A stretch of 64,000 nt of DNA from assembly GCA_050084515.1 (NCBI GenBank), contig CM114275.1, positions 17,794,001 through 17,858,000 on the forward strand. The letters run 5' to 3'. Source of the DNA: Blasia pusilla (Eukaryota; Marchantiophyta; Marchantiopsida; Blasiales). The position numbers were made by a program, and so were the translations under genes. The notes beneath the pieces were generated by a model that saw only the letters and a list, made by a program, of their open reading frames with translations, ran no database searches and was not told the DNA's origin. Positions 1 through 11,449 of the stretch are shown here, in pieces; positions within the stretch are counted from its first letter, which is position 1, and every line of letters begins with the position of its first letter.

Positions 1-1260
1 GACCGTTGACTCGGTCAACAAGTCACCTGACTCACTAAGATCAAAATGGGGAAATCATTGAAAGTGATGTTCCCAACGCAATAGACTAGTCGCCAACCTC
101 ATCCGACATCTCTAGATAAGGTTACATCCAAACAATCCGTTGCCTCCCTATGTCGTCAACGCAATAGAACTCTATCGGCTAACTAAGATGTCACAAGAAA
201 GACAAGGAAAAAAGAGTTTCCGAGTGAAAGAATTTATTGTGGAATTGTTACACTTTTTCACGCTCCCTCTTGCATGAAGAGTACAACGAATCTCTGTAAA
301 GCCTCAAGTGTCATTTGTGGATTAATTCTCTAAATCTCCTCCCAACTACATTATTTAGCTTTGCCATATGCTTTTTGAATGCAATACGATCGATCATGCC
401 AATATTTTTTAGTAGGTTGTTCTTGTAACCAAAAGAATAGATTCGATAAACCTCTGAACCAGTGGAAGGGAATTGAAACTAGTGGCATGATTTTGTGAAC
501 TAGTGGCTTTGTCTTAAGAACCGGCCGCATGGCCTTATGAACCAATGGGGTTCACTCATGAATCAACAAGATATAGAGAAGAAGGGCAGGAAACTTATCC
601 TCCATAATGATGTTATTAAGAACCCAATAATCCATTCACATACGTTGTTTCCTTACTCCCCTTAAAGCTTTTTCTTCCAAGCATGAAACAACGTAGACAC
701 CCATTCACAATGCTTCATCGGATAAGTAATTAATAATTTAGAGACTTATTCTCTAACTAAATTTTGAAAGTTGGGATTCATTCAGTAGGTTTTGATCCTT
801 ATTGATCTAGCCTCTAGCATCAATGGGACACTATGGACGTAGAGCTTTAGACACCTCCATAGCGCATCTGGTTTACTCTTCGTTTGTGACATTGGAAGAG
901 GGTACCATAAAAAAATTAAAGTAGGAAAAGTGAGAAAATGATGGAGGTGAGGGGGAATTGGAGACATAAATACTTACCCTTAGGGTTGAATTGCACACTT
1001 TGTGACTTCATTGCGAGTATTAATTATATTGTGCGGTTCTCAAGACTCGCACTACAATGGCAAATCCACATAGTACGTTGCTCCCAAGTTGCACCATTGT
1101 AAGTCCTTTGCAAGTCTTGTAACTTGCATGAACACAACTGACAATTCATTTATAAGTCCCAAAACTCCTAATTTTTAGGATTTGTGAGTGTCACAAGCCA
1201 CAATCCATTGTAACTCCTTGCAATCACTTCCGACGAGTTGCAACTATGTTTGTGTCCAAG
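1..1260. other. No gene recognised
   Basis: Only short open frames occur here and none resembles a known family. The sequence is AT-rich with scattered motifs such as CTTGCAA and TTGCAAC, which may be decayed pieces of the palindromic repeat found further right. Nothing else is supportable. Confidence 0.4.
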
Positions 1261-1265
1261 TTGTA

Positions 1266-1296
1266 GAGCAACCTGTTGGTTTTCGACAGATTCCAC
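1266..1296. repeat. Diverged copy of the palindromic repeat
   Basis: The left arm GCAACCTGTTGG is followed by TTTTCGACAGATT, a decayed right arm. It matches the left arm of the palindromes at 2331-2450 and 5158-5940. It is the outlying and least conserved member. Confidence 0.4.
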
Positions 1297-1476
1297 ACTT
1301 GTTCCTCCTTTGCACCAGTCTAGTTCACACATGGAGCACTCCTATGTCTACTACTTTGTGAGACCGGAGCACAATTTCCAGGTGTTTCAGATCCTGGATC
1401 CAGTTGATACATGCTCTGATGGGTTCACATTAGATGGCCTTTACAATTCCGACCCCCCCCCTCCGAGGGATTTTTC

Positions 1477-1851
1477 ATGCTCGAAGGGATCCCTTTACTT
1501 GGAGGAAGGGAGAAGTCACCTGCCTTGATGCAGACGCTCATGGAGCTCTGCTCGAGGTTGGGTGACTTGGTCTTGGACTTGGTAGGCTTATTAAGGGCAA
1601 GTATCAGAGGCGTCTGGCAGAGTGGCAGAAACATTCTCTGCCTTGAGGGGAGGAAGGAACTTTTCGACCTTTGCAAGGAGGCAAAGATGGATTACGACAG
1701 GCTGGTGGGCGTCTACAACTCGCCTCCAAAGCCAAGTGCTCCAGCAACACAGCCATTGGTAGTGACATCATCGTCACTTCTTGCAATTTTGAAAATCGGG
1801 AGGGTAAGGCCAACACTAATTTTGGAAGAGCTCTCGGATGATGACAAGTGA
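1477..1851 (+). pseudogene. DNA-methylase-like ORF fragment (repeat-borne?)
   Basis: A 124-residue open frame. Residues 10-50 contain REKSPALMQTLMELC, then GDLVLDL, then a stretch ending ILCLEGRKELF. This order (REKP/SP, a final-helix segment, GDLVLD, then an acidic 'ALE' strand) resembles the C-terminal half of DNA N4/N6-methylase domains, where GDLVLDxFxGxG binds S-adenosylmethionine. The glycine loop (FxGxG) is lost here, reading VGLLRAS, so an enzyme is unlikely. The tail is acidic (EELSDDDK). A second open frame follows at 1918-2151. Best guess: a decayed domain carried by a transposable element. Assignment rests on motif spacing only. Confidence 0.3.
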
Positions 1852-1917
1852 GTTCAATGGATTCATCGGGTTCAATCAATTGAAGCGTTTGGAGTTGGGA
1901 TTTAGTGGTTTCAAGCA

Positions 1918-2151
1918 GTGGAGCATACAAGATTTACTGCCCGGGAAGGCGTTAGGACTCAAATCATCACACATGGGACCGGTATGGTGTACCTAGGGGG
2001 GGCAAGACTCTCAAATTCCCCTACATTCTCAATCCCCATCTATAATCGGCTAGAGGAGCCACTTTTATCCCAAGACATTCCTTTTGTACAGGAACCAAGG
2101 AGAGTTAGGAGTAAATCTGTAGATGACGAGGCTGAAGAAATCATAGAATAG
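1918..2151 (+). CDS. Unrecognised short ORF (77 aa)
   Basis: A 77-residue frame 67 bp downstream of the methylase-like frame, ending in an acidic tail (DDEAEEIIE). No family is recognised. It may be the next piece of the same degenerate coding region, since both lie on the plus strand and both end in acidic residues. Real expression is not supported by anything visible. Confidence 0.15.
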   Translation: MEHTRFTAREGVRTQIITHGTGMVYLGGARLSNSPTFSIPIYNRLEEPLLSQDIPFVQEPRRVRSKSVDDEAEEIIE

Positions 2152-2330
2152 ATTTTATGGTTTCATTAATCAAATGTAAATTTCCGAGTTTCCCTCGGAT
2201 GTAATAAAGGACTTGCAATTTTTTTCAACCGATTGTTCCTGAAGTGTTTTCTAACTTGTGGTGCTTCTGTGTCAGGTCAAGCTCCTTCTTGATTCTGTCT
2301 TGATTTCTCTTTACTGGACGGTCTTCATTT

Positions 2331-2450
2331 TGCAACCTGTTGGATTCCGACGGGTTGCAAACCAGGGACCAAGTTTGCAACTTGTCGGATTCTGACGGGT
2401 TGCAAACCAAAGATCATGTTTGCAACTTGTCGATTTGACGGGTTGCAAAC
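2331..2450. repeat. Cluster of three palindromic repeats, ~44-bp period
   Basis: Three near-palindromes at about 2331-2360, 2374-2408 and 2419-2450. Consensus left arm is TTGCAACCYGTCGGA, one central base, then its reverse complement. Spacers of about 10 bp also resemble one another (GGGACCAAG, AAGATCATG), giving a tandem period of 43-45 bp. Each unit could form a 15-bp stem with almost no loop. Copies at 5158-5232 share the same spacer text (AAAGACCAAG), so the pair plus spacer moved as a unit. Confidence 0.75.
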
Positions 2451-2974
2451 ATGTTTCTTCTCTTCTTATTTTTCGCCTCTTGGATATGTCTGTAGGAAGA
2501 CACTTGGGGGGGTCTCAATATAAAAGGCTCTACATCACGTACGACGTTTTAGGATCTAGACCCCTAACTTATAGGTGAAAAACTTTTTTTTCTCACCCTT
2601 ATGTACTTTAAAGGAGTCATTTTTCAATTTTGGTACCCCTAAAATCCTTTTAGTAAAGCAATCACTTGAAATAAATAAGGCCTTGAAAGAAAATAAAAGT
2701 ACAAAGTTAAATTAACATCCAACATGTTATCCTTACACTATGATAGAGGGGGATTCAACCCCTAATTGAGCAAGAATTCGAAGCTCAATCAGCCAATCTG
2801 TCATTCCCCTAGCCTACTCCCTCCCACTAACCTACTCATAATTCAACAATATCAAGTACACTCTGAGAAAAATCCACAAAATATTGAATCCAACATGTCT
2901 CAAACATAAAAAAGACTCACCAAGATCAACTCACACTCTAAATGTACGTAGTCAAAGCATGTAAGTCAATTAAA

Positions 2975-3588
2975 TCAAGTATATATTATATCTTGTATCC
3001 TTGATTTCATTGTCAAGTTCACATTAGAAATCACCATTTCAATATCAATCCATTGCACATCTATTGCATCATAAGTGAACAAGTCTTTTTTGTTACCATG
3101 GCTAGAAGACTTGTACCAATTACACATGACACGATAAATGCTTCCCTTTTGTCCAAGAGGAGGCATAGGCATGTCCATCAAGTCCAAGGCCCTACGACGT
3201 CTTGACCAATGTGTATCATTCTTTTGAATCATAAACACAATACCAACCAATATTCCTGTTTTGCAACTTTTGCTTACACTGCAAGTTGTGTCTCTTTTCC
3301 CTTCCCTTTATTTGACTTTGTTGATCTTGTGGAAGGGCCAACGTCTGCTCTAGATTCAAACAAAACTGCGATATCACTACCAACATCAACCAAAAACGTT
3401 GGGTAATTAGGATGACGCTCCTTTCCCTTGCCAATAGTGTAATATGTCTTTTGGACTATTCGAGTTAGCTTGTCCTTTGACATGAAAGGATTGCAAGACA
3501 TCTGATTTACAAGGGTGGATTTATAGATAATCTTGCCCTTATAAGTTACAGTAGGCACTTTTGTTTGGGGAATTGCCACAGTAGTCAA
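2975..3588 (-). other. Unrecognised minus-strand coding-like stretch
   Basis: Two adjacent minus-strand frames (3274-3588, then 2975-3250 in another frame) read almost through this interval. The first carries the phrase YPTFLVDVGSDIAVLFESR and a basic serine-rich segment; the second is rich in Met, Trp and basic residues. The change of frame near 3270 suggests decay. No family recognised; a transposable-element remnant is plausible given the surroundings, but this is inference. Confidence 0.2.
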
Positions 3589-4595
3589 TTTTTCTTGACA
3601 ACCACCCTCACAAAGAGTTGCGAATTTTCAAGTGTTTCTAGAGAGCTCAAAGATTAAAATATGATTGGCACAAAGTAGCAAAATTCGATTTGTTGATCAC
3701 ACTATACACAATTATCCACAAGAGACGACATTGGTTTAGCTTTCAACCATACATTTTGTGTTGGAAAACTACGAGCGCAACTGAATAGTGCAGTTGATTG
3801 CTCGTTCGAGGTTGGCGCATGATGGCATTACAAGACGCAAGCACATGGTGGCTTCGTGGAGAAGCACGAGACAGCATCAGAGAGATGGCAAGGAGAGGAA
3901 GATTTTTTTTGGGCGTATTAGGTTGCAAATATCTCTCTTACACGACCAAATTTGATTTCCCCCATGACCAAATGTGAATCAAAAGGGGGAGAGATCACAT
4001 GCTTACCTAAATCAGCTTGAAAACAAGAGGGTGGATAACAATAAACCGACCAATGCCAAAAAATGGTGAACCAACTTCAACAATAAGCTGAAACGATAAA
4101 CATACATGAACAATTATGGAGAAGCATAGTCTTTCCGTTCAAGGTTCTAGTATCGTAGGATGTAGATTCAATTGAAAGAAAAAAAATGACTTGAGCTGCT
4201 TCACAAGCTCTTTCATAAGTAGGTGTTAGTCATCACGGATCGAAGAAAGATTTTCAACATGTCTGCTATTTGGGAAGAACTCGACAGAGGATGGATCGAA
4301 GCTTACTCGATCATCAAACCTCCCTATAACCCGCCTGCAACTTGCTTGCAAGCTCCTCTTTCAAGTGGCGGTTGCTCGTCTTTCCTTGGAAGGTTTTCCC
4401 CTAAACCCAAATCCGGTTCAAGTCTACTCGGGAGAAATAGTGGGAAAATGGTTAAGGGGAAAAACCATTTTTTTTAAAAGTATCTTTTTCCCTCTAAATT
4501 TCCCTACGAAGAATCAAAGAATTTCCTACCTAGGGAGTAAATTTATTATATAAAATTAAATTTTAAATAAATATAAATACATTTTATGCAAAAAA

Positions 4596-4803
4596 TCTAT
4601 TATGGGAGAGTGTCTTCTTGATTTGCAAACACTTCTCTGCTTGACACGCGGCAACTAGCAGCAAGAAAATGATTCACATGCTACGGGAAGTAAGAAAAAA
4701 ATTTAAATTTATGTGCAGCATCATTAATCTCTTCCCTTCACAGGCTATACGCTAGCTCTTCAAACACTTTTTATTTCCGTGCATCGCATGGACACCTTAC
4801 TAG
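4596..4803 (+). mobile_element. Short non-autonomous Helitron (complete)
   Basis: Begins TCTATTATGGGAGAGTG and ends CTTACTAG, preceded by a small hairpin (CCGTGC-ATC-GCATGG) about 9 bases from the end. It lies between a host A (4595) and T (4804), as Helitrons insert at AT. It has no terminal inverted repeats or target duplication. A 208-bp element with no coding capacity would depend on an autonomous Helitron elsewhere. A minus-strand relative lies at 31289-31525 with the same internal text (GAAGGGAAGAGATTAATGAT). Confidence 0.8.
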
Positions 4804-5157
4804 TATGTATTATATAAATTTTGTGAGTATTAGCCCTATCTTATGTGAAAGTCTTCCATGGAAGACTAATATAAAGACCCTATTGTTCTTTTAAGAGTGC
4901 TATGGAATAAATTGAACCCTATTATTCTTCCACAAAACTTAATAAATCTTCCGAGGGACGCAATCAAAAAACCCCTTACTTTGTCGTACGTGATGGGGCA
5001 TATTTGTGGAAATGAGACCCCCGAGGGAAGACATGGAGATGGGGCAAGATATGTCCAATGGGAATATTTTTTGTCATTTTTTGTTGTTGGATTCGTTTAA
5101 ACTAGTAAAAGAGGTCTCTGGCTACCTCTTATGGTTACTTCCCGTAATTCCGCAGGC

Positions 5158-5232
5158 TTGCAACCCGTCGGATTCTGACGGGTTGCAAACCAAAGACCAA
5201 GTTTGCAACTTGTTGGATTCCGACACGTTGTA
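5158..5232. repeat. Pair of palindromic repeats
   Basis: Two copies, about 5158-5190 (nearly perfect, arm TTGCAACCCGTCGGA) and 5201-5232 (right arm decayed to CGACACGTTG). The spacer is the same as in the 2331-2450 cluster, so both derive from one dimer. Confidence 0.75.
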
Positions 5233-5314
5233 AGAAGGAACTCTTTTTTTTCTTTTTTCTTTTTTGTCCCCCGTAGGACTTGTCTATAAACTTTTCCTCT
5301 CTTTCGGGACTCTC

Positions 5315-5345
5315 TTGCAATCTGTCTGATTCCGACGGGTTGCAA
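5315..5345. repeat. Palindromic repeat
   Basis: Single copy: left arm TTGCAATCTGTCTGA, right arm TCCGACGGGTTGCAA. The right arm matches consensus exactly, the left has three changes. Confidence 0.7.
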
Positions 5346-5430
5346 GTCATAATGGGTTTGTGTTTCCTAACATTAATTCATATGGCCACCGATGGCAAGT
5401 TTCTTATACCTTCTACCTTACACTCTGCCT

Positions 5431-5460
5431 TACAACGTGTCAGATTCCGTCTGGTTGCAA
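5431..5460. repeat. Palindromic repeat
   Basis: Single copy with arms TACAACGTGTCAGA and TCCGTCTGGTTGCAA. Both arms are diverged but several substitutions keep pairing (GTCAGA is near-complementary to TCCGTC). Confidence 0.6.
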
Positions 5461-5790
5461 TTCCGTGTGACTTTAGTTTCTCTCTCTTTTTTGTAATATT
5501 TGATCTGAACCTCTGGGTTACTTGTCTTATATGCATATTTACAAATGATTGTTATAGAATATTTGTTTAAATTTGTAATCCGCTATTAGTTTATCTCACC
5601 TTTGATCAGAATGGAAACTGTGGGTTTCTTGTCATATTTTCATGGATAGCTCAATGGAGCAATTCCCATACGAAGTGTGGGGAATGAGGTTGGGAGTCCC
5701 AAATAAAGTGCCCCTAATCTGTCTAGGTTGCTCTAAGTGTTTCAAGTGACATCTTCCTTTTTTTCTCACCCCTTTTTCTGGCATCCAGTC

Positions 5791-5820
5791 TGGCAACCTG
5801 TCGGATTCCGACTGGTTGCA
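5791..5820. repeat. Palindromic repeat
   Basis: Single copy, arms GGCAACCTGTCGGA and TCCGACTGGTTGC, close to consensus. Confidence 0.7.
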
Positions 5821-5910
5821 TGTCACGTTCATAGTCTTCAAATTGTTTCATTCTCTTTCTTTTCTATTTTTCATTTGGTACTTCTGCATTTTTCCACTTT
5901 TAAAGTCCTC

Positions 5911-5935
5911 CCAACATGTCGGTTTCCGACATGTT
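5911..5935. repeat. Palindromic repeat, changed but still self-complementary
   Basis: CCAACATGTCGG-TTT-CCGACATGTTAG. The arms differ from consensus (ACATGTCGG for ACCTGTCGG), yet ACATGTCGG and CCGACATGT pair perfectly. Confidence 0.6.
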
Positions 5936-5959
5936 AGTTGCTTGATTTATTCTTTTTTC

Positions 5960-8100
5960 CTGAGTCCATCCTTTTAGGTATTCTAGACGACTCTGTAGAG
6001 AAACCTTGCGAGTGATGAGACTCGCATTGGATTCAAAAATGGACTCGCAATCCCAAAACAACATTACTAACCCCCTCCCCCCCATGCCTGCCCATTTTTC
6101 ATCATTTCTAGCTTTTTACCTTAGGATCTTGCCAATAGTTAGCTAGTCTTCTTCCTCTTGGATACGCCGTAGCCCTTGTCATTTCTAGCCTTTTGCTTTC
6201 TACAAATTTTTGCTTCTATCTTGGCATGGGTGTAGACAACTAGGGTGGGGGATGGTTATGGGAGTGGTTTAAAAAGATCACCAGATGTGCAATCATCAAC
6301 TCCCATCGCATATGTTTTTTTTGGATGGGGTGTTATTTTGACCCTATATTAGAGTAATGTTGTTGAGCATTACATCTCCACATTAGTAGAACATTTTGTG
6401 TCACGGATTTTGGTACAACAACATGTGCTCCACATGGTGGAGCACCAAGAGTAGGAGGCGCAAGTAGTGTGCAATGGAGGAGGAGCCAATCTATATCTAG
6501 TTCCAGTTTCACCGCCAAGTAGGGTAGTACAAGATGTGGAGGCAATGGACCTAGAGGTAGAGTTGACTATGGAAGTATGGTTAGTGAGGCAACAAGGACT
6601 CCGTATGTAGAGCGAGGGCATTCAAGAGTTGGGTGCTTAAAGGGCCTCATGTTGAGTGCCTCAAGATATCTAGCGACATAAATGGAACTTTGCCTTGTCA
6701 TGCAATAGGTGTGCAAGCAACCCATGCCTAGGTGTGCAAGCAACCCATGCCTAGGTGTGATGTGTGGGTGGGAGATCCACCCGTATATTTTCAGGTCATG
6801 TAGAATGATGTTATAGTAAAGTTTTGGAATTAAGGGAGCTATTATATCTCTGGAGTGCATGTAGATGATGATCAATATATTCACTTCAGATCATTGGTAG
6901 AGAGATCGATGGAGAGAACAAGTAGACTGACATCAATACATTAGTGGATGCACAACATTCACCTCATACGCTAAAGGGGAGTCGATGACATACTCGTTTG
7001 GTCAAGGAGGAGAGGAGTCATTTATACATTCCTTTTAGAGTATCTCTTATCTTTTAGTGGTCTTAGAATGTAAGGATAGTTAGTTCATAATATTTAATAC
7101 TTAATTGACTTTGTGGGTGCCTTGTGTAGTTTATGGGGAATTTCTGACTCCTTAGGTTTTGGATGATGTGTGGCACGACCAAAAGACTAGAGATTGTGTC
7201 TCCATTGAACATAATGCCTCAACATCTATGGTGAGTTCTTGAAACTCTAGTACTCGTGTAGTGTCTTCCGAAAAACATTTCAAAAAAGTTACTAATTCCA
7301 ATGACCATTAATGGTGCACAATAATATGGTGCATCCCAATGATGTCAAGGTGGAGGAGGAACCACAACTGGTAAGCATGCCAACGTTGATCAAATCCGTA
7401 TTTAGGAATGGATCACCTTGTTGGAGGAGAGGACCATTTAGATGATGTCTCCTACAACAAGGAGGAGTAAATCTGCCTTATAGAGCGTCTAGCTACTCTA
7501 ACGTTGAGTAGGAGGTTCTCATCTGATAGTGCATTGAGTGGACGTCTTGGGCCTATTTGTTCTAGGAGTTCTTGCAAGGGATTGGGCAGCAACAACACTA
7601 TCAGGATGGCTATTGGTAGTGTGTAGACGCGGACAATGGAGGCGTCCGTTGGGATATCTTTGGGCGCTAGATCTTCAATAGGTCCATCATGGCTCCACAT
7701 GCATAGCACACCACTTAATGATGTAGATAGGATTTGCAAATATGAGTCTTTCTTTTGTACAAAATTTTCTCATTATTTAAATTATTTTGTTCTTGCATCA
7801 TTGGGCTTGTGTGATTGTAATTGTAATTTTGAATATATAAAATGAGATTAAACACATTTTAGGGTTTAAGCTAGGAAGTACTTATAGTATGTGAGAAGTC
7901 AAGTTCAGGGGTGTTGGGTTTTTTTTGGTGATTTACCTTGCAAGAGTACTGACCTTCATTAAGTGAGAACTATTGCATTTTTTATTTTATGAAGTTTGGA
8001 AATTTATAATATGAACGTATTTTGGACAAAAATTTGCTGCATTTTGGTTAAATTGCGAATCATATTTGTAATGTTGCCAAAGATTTGCAAGTTTTTTTTG
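5960..8100. other. No gene recognised; one 23-bp tandem duplication
   Basis: Many short frames, none convincing. Around 6708-6753 a 23-base unit starting GGTGTGCAAGCAACCC is repeated twice exactly, so it is a recent slip. Minus-strand frames at 6333-6621, 6567-6884 and 7452-7739 have no recognised family. Confidence 0.4.
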
Positions 8101-8111
8101 GCTCCATTACA

Positions 8112-8525
8112 AGCCAACTCCAAGTCATTACGATTGTAATGCAATCGAACCTCGTAGCCATGTTCAAGTCACAAACTACAAATTTGATTCACAATCTTAC
8201 ATGTTAACTAGAAGTAAGGAAGTGGTTGTGATGGGGGTTCAGGGAAGGCTAAATTCACTCCAAATGTTAGAGTGCCATGATGCAATGCGGAATATCATGT
8301 TGTGTATTAGGGTTTAGGATTTAGGTCCAAGTCATTACGATTGTAATGCAATGGAACCTCGTAGCCATGTTCGAGTCACAAACTACAAATTTGATTCACA
8401 ATCTTACATGTCAACTAGAAGTATGAAAGCAGTTGTAATAGGGGTTTAGGAAAGGCTAAATTCACTCCAAATGTTAGAGTGCCATGATGCAATGCGGAAT
8501 ATCATGTTATATATTGCTCAAGAGA
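8112..8525 (+). repeat. Tandem duplication of ~200 bp
   Basis: The segment from about 8112 to 8310 recurs at about 8322 to 8525 with roughly 95 percent identity by eye. Landmarks shared by both are CAAGTCATTACGATTGTAAT, GAACCTCGTAGCCATG and GTGCCATGATGCAATGCGG. The second copy runs into the LINE tail; the first stops there in an AGGGTTTAGG sequence. The shared right end (HDAMRNIM in translation) is LINE coding sequence, so the LINE edge was duplicated with its flank. Confidence 0.75.
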
Positions 8526-8912
8526 GCATTTTACGTGTAGAGAGATAGCCTCACATAGGCACTACTCCCTGCGGGATTCTCTCATTCATGCGTATTTTAA
8601 TAGGACGCGGGAGGTTGAGTTGGTAGGGGCCAATGTCATACTAACACGTCCTACACATGAGTCTATTTGAGCATAAGGGAGAATGTTGAAAGAGTGGCGG
8701 CAGGGAAGAAGACTCAACTTTATATTCATCTTCACAAAGGATATCAATTCGTCCCACTAGCCATAGAGATGTGTTGGGCTATGGGGAAGAGGTTCAACAC
8801 TTTCCTTACCAAATTTTCTCATCTACTTCACTCAAGAAATGGGTTTTATTTAGCTACTATGCTCCTTTATTGTAAACAAAAGATCTCTTTGTATTTCCCC
8901 TATCTCTTTTGA
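8470..8912 (+). mobile_element. LINE ORF2 C-terminal remnant
   Basis: The translation contains HDAMRNIM near 8476 and, from 8667, AGKKTQLYIHLHKGYQFVPLAIEMCWAMGKR in pieces, followed by FNTFLTKFSHLLHSRNGF. These align with the better-preserved LINE tails at 62231-63085 (HDAVRDIM, THIYSRLHDGHRF, PLAIEMYGAMGERF) and 33359-34101. Stop codons interrupt the frame between the two blocks, so it is dead. The element encoded a reverse transcriptase for target-primed retrotransposition; only the post-RT tail remains. Confidence 0.7.
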
Positions 8913-11440
8913 CTTTGTTTTTACAGCCTTTATTAGTGGGATTCGTATTGAATACTCTATTTTAGTTGCTTTGATTTTGGTGGCCATATCTTGTGATAAT
9001 CTTTCTCAAAGCATAGCTTATATAAGTTTCCATTGAGAATATGTGGGGTGTTTAGGACCGTTAGATTTTTGAATATCCATTGGATTAACTTCTTAGATGA
9101 GCGTGTCAAGGTGCACCTTCCTCGTGTGACATTAATCGCATTCGTGCAACATAATGCTCACCTTTTGTTTAATCAAATACAAGAGCCCTCTAAGATCTTA
9201 GCGGATCATTTTTTTCCATGATTTCTTGTACGATCCAATTCCATTCAAATTTTCCTTGGTGTAAACACTTCTATTTAGATTTGGTGTGTGTGTAACAAAA
9301 TTAGCGCTTGTTCGATACATGTCTATTGTTGCAAAGCTACAACTCAATTTCTGGTTCACTCTATTTGATTCATATCTTATTTCTCAATTGAGCCCTATGA
9401 GTTGCTAGATGATTACTATTGATGTTTACTGTCATTATTGCTCTCACTTTGATGTTGACTTTGACGCTTGTTCCGCGTAAAGCTTGCAAGTTGATGTACT
9501 TGCTCCAACGGTCTTTATTTTTTTGTGCTATAGGTTGTGATTTAGGATCTCCAAGTCATCGTACCAACTCTCAGGTTTTTGTTGCGTTTGAGTGCATGTT
9601 GCCACATTTTCTACATGTTATCACACTTCCGTTGATTTCTTTGGCTTTGTGTTTGTCTGTGGATTGAGGCTTTTTTTGGTGATCTCTTCTTATTTGCACC
9701 ACCATTTATCTTGCCATCCGTTAGTGTATTTAGGCTTTTACTGCTCCATTTTCATCCTAGACCTCTTGGGTCAAACATTGGATTTTGGTTCTTCTTACTT
9801 AACAAATTACTCTTAGGGAAGGTGTAGAGACATTCACCAAGATGCGTTGAAGGGCTACAATCATAGAAAAGAGGTAATTTTTGTCAAAACACGATGTCAC
9901 TTATTTCTCCGTCCTTTGCAAATTGACTCTCCGATATCTTGTCCCAATGATAGAAAAAATCGAGAGGATGCTATTGACATCCCACCTCTTAGTTCTTTAA
10001 TTTGTTGCAAACTGAGCATTGCTAAAATGATGTTCGAACCTAACCTAAGTGTTATCATGGAGAGGTAGATGTTTACTCAAGCATTAGTAAACTTGATTCT
10101 TGGACCATGAAAAGGGAATGGTATCCCGAGTGTTTGCAATCACTTGGGTGTAGCCATTTGCTAGGAATGAACCCACTTATAGTCATCTCTTGAAATGCCC
10201 GATTGGTATAATCTCAAATCTAGATTCTCCGAAAGGACCAAGACTGTAATCTATTGCTTAATACAAGAACAATGCATTACCTTGTAGATGAAGCTAGTCT
10301 AATGGTGATTGGAAAATCAGTGATAGGATTACACTGCCATTAATAGGATGTGTTGTGATCTTGTAGTGCGAATTTTGTGTCTAGAAAAGAAGTGAGAGAC
10401 ACATTTGTCTTTGAAAGGTTGTGGTTTGAAGAAGGATTGCGTTGCCATGGATGGGACATGTTATGATCCTTTGGTGTGGACTTCGCGTTTGATTATGGAC
10501 TAAAATACATCTCTTTTGTAAGAGTTATGTTTGTATGTCAATAACAATGATTCACCACTTGGCATTTAGAGGTTAGGGGATAATTTTTTATTAGCCTTGC
10601 TTATAGACGTGCAAATCCAAATCAATTTAAAATTAGAAGAATAGTTCCTCTTCTCTTTCTCTTCCCTTATTGCATTCTCAATCCTCATTGAATTCTTGCC
10701 ACTGTCCTTTACATGGCATCTTGGGAATATTATATTACTATATATGCCTCCCTTGTTGTATTTACTAATTTTATAGGGTTATGAACTATTGGGGGAGTTA
10801 TTTTGGTCAAGATGTTGTAGCCTCCAATGACTCTTAATTTTGAGATTGAGTTGCCCATTATTTCCTAGCTTCTCTATTTCTCATTGCATTCTCAATTTTA
10901 ACCACTCCAACCATGGAACGGAAGAAATAGCATGAAACTTACCTCTAGAGTGTCTTAAGTTTATTTTCAATAGTTATGTTGCTCAATCCATACATCATTA
11001 GTAGAAGCAGTGTATACATGAAAACCACTATGTCACCACTCTTATCAATAGCTTATTTTATTGATAATCACATACCAAGTATTACATATAGGCACCAAGT
11101 CCCCATACCAAGATCCCATGTTGCAGAGATAAAACTTTCATTCACCTATCTCATTGTATGTATTAACTTTAGAGGATCCTTTGCTTTAATGCTTAATTCT
11201 TTTGGAAACTATGGTTGGCATTGTGTTTTTTTCTTTCTACGTATTTGGGGGATTCTCTTCAATAGAAATTTTAGTCTTAATATGTTAATGATGCCTATCA
11301 TATAAATTTCACATATGTTAATATTTCATAAATTTTTGTGAAATCAATCACCATCCCAGATTTCTACATGAGACTAAATAAAGGAAAACTTAAGAAGCTT
11401 TTTTTTTTGCCATAGCTTAATAATGGCAAAGATCTCTATC
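8913..11440. other. No gene recognised
   Basis: AT-rich sequence with short frames on the plus strand (9419-9667, 9847-10068, 10976-11305), none resembling a known family. A weak internal repeat (around 10320-10350 and 10430-10470, both reading like GATTRCRYTGCCAT then TGTTRTGATC) is the only structure noted. Confidence 0.35.
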
Positions 11441-11449
11441 TATGCATCT

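Noticed and set aside
1425-1930. Minus-strand frames opposite the methylase-like ORF
   Set aside because: Shadow frames without family resemblance.
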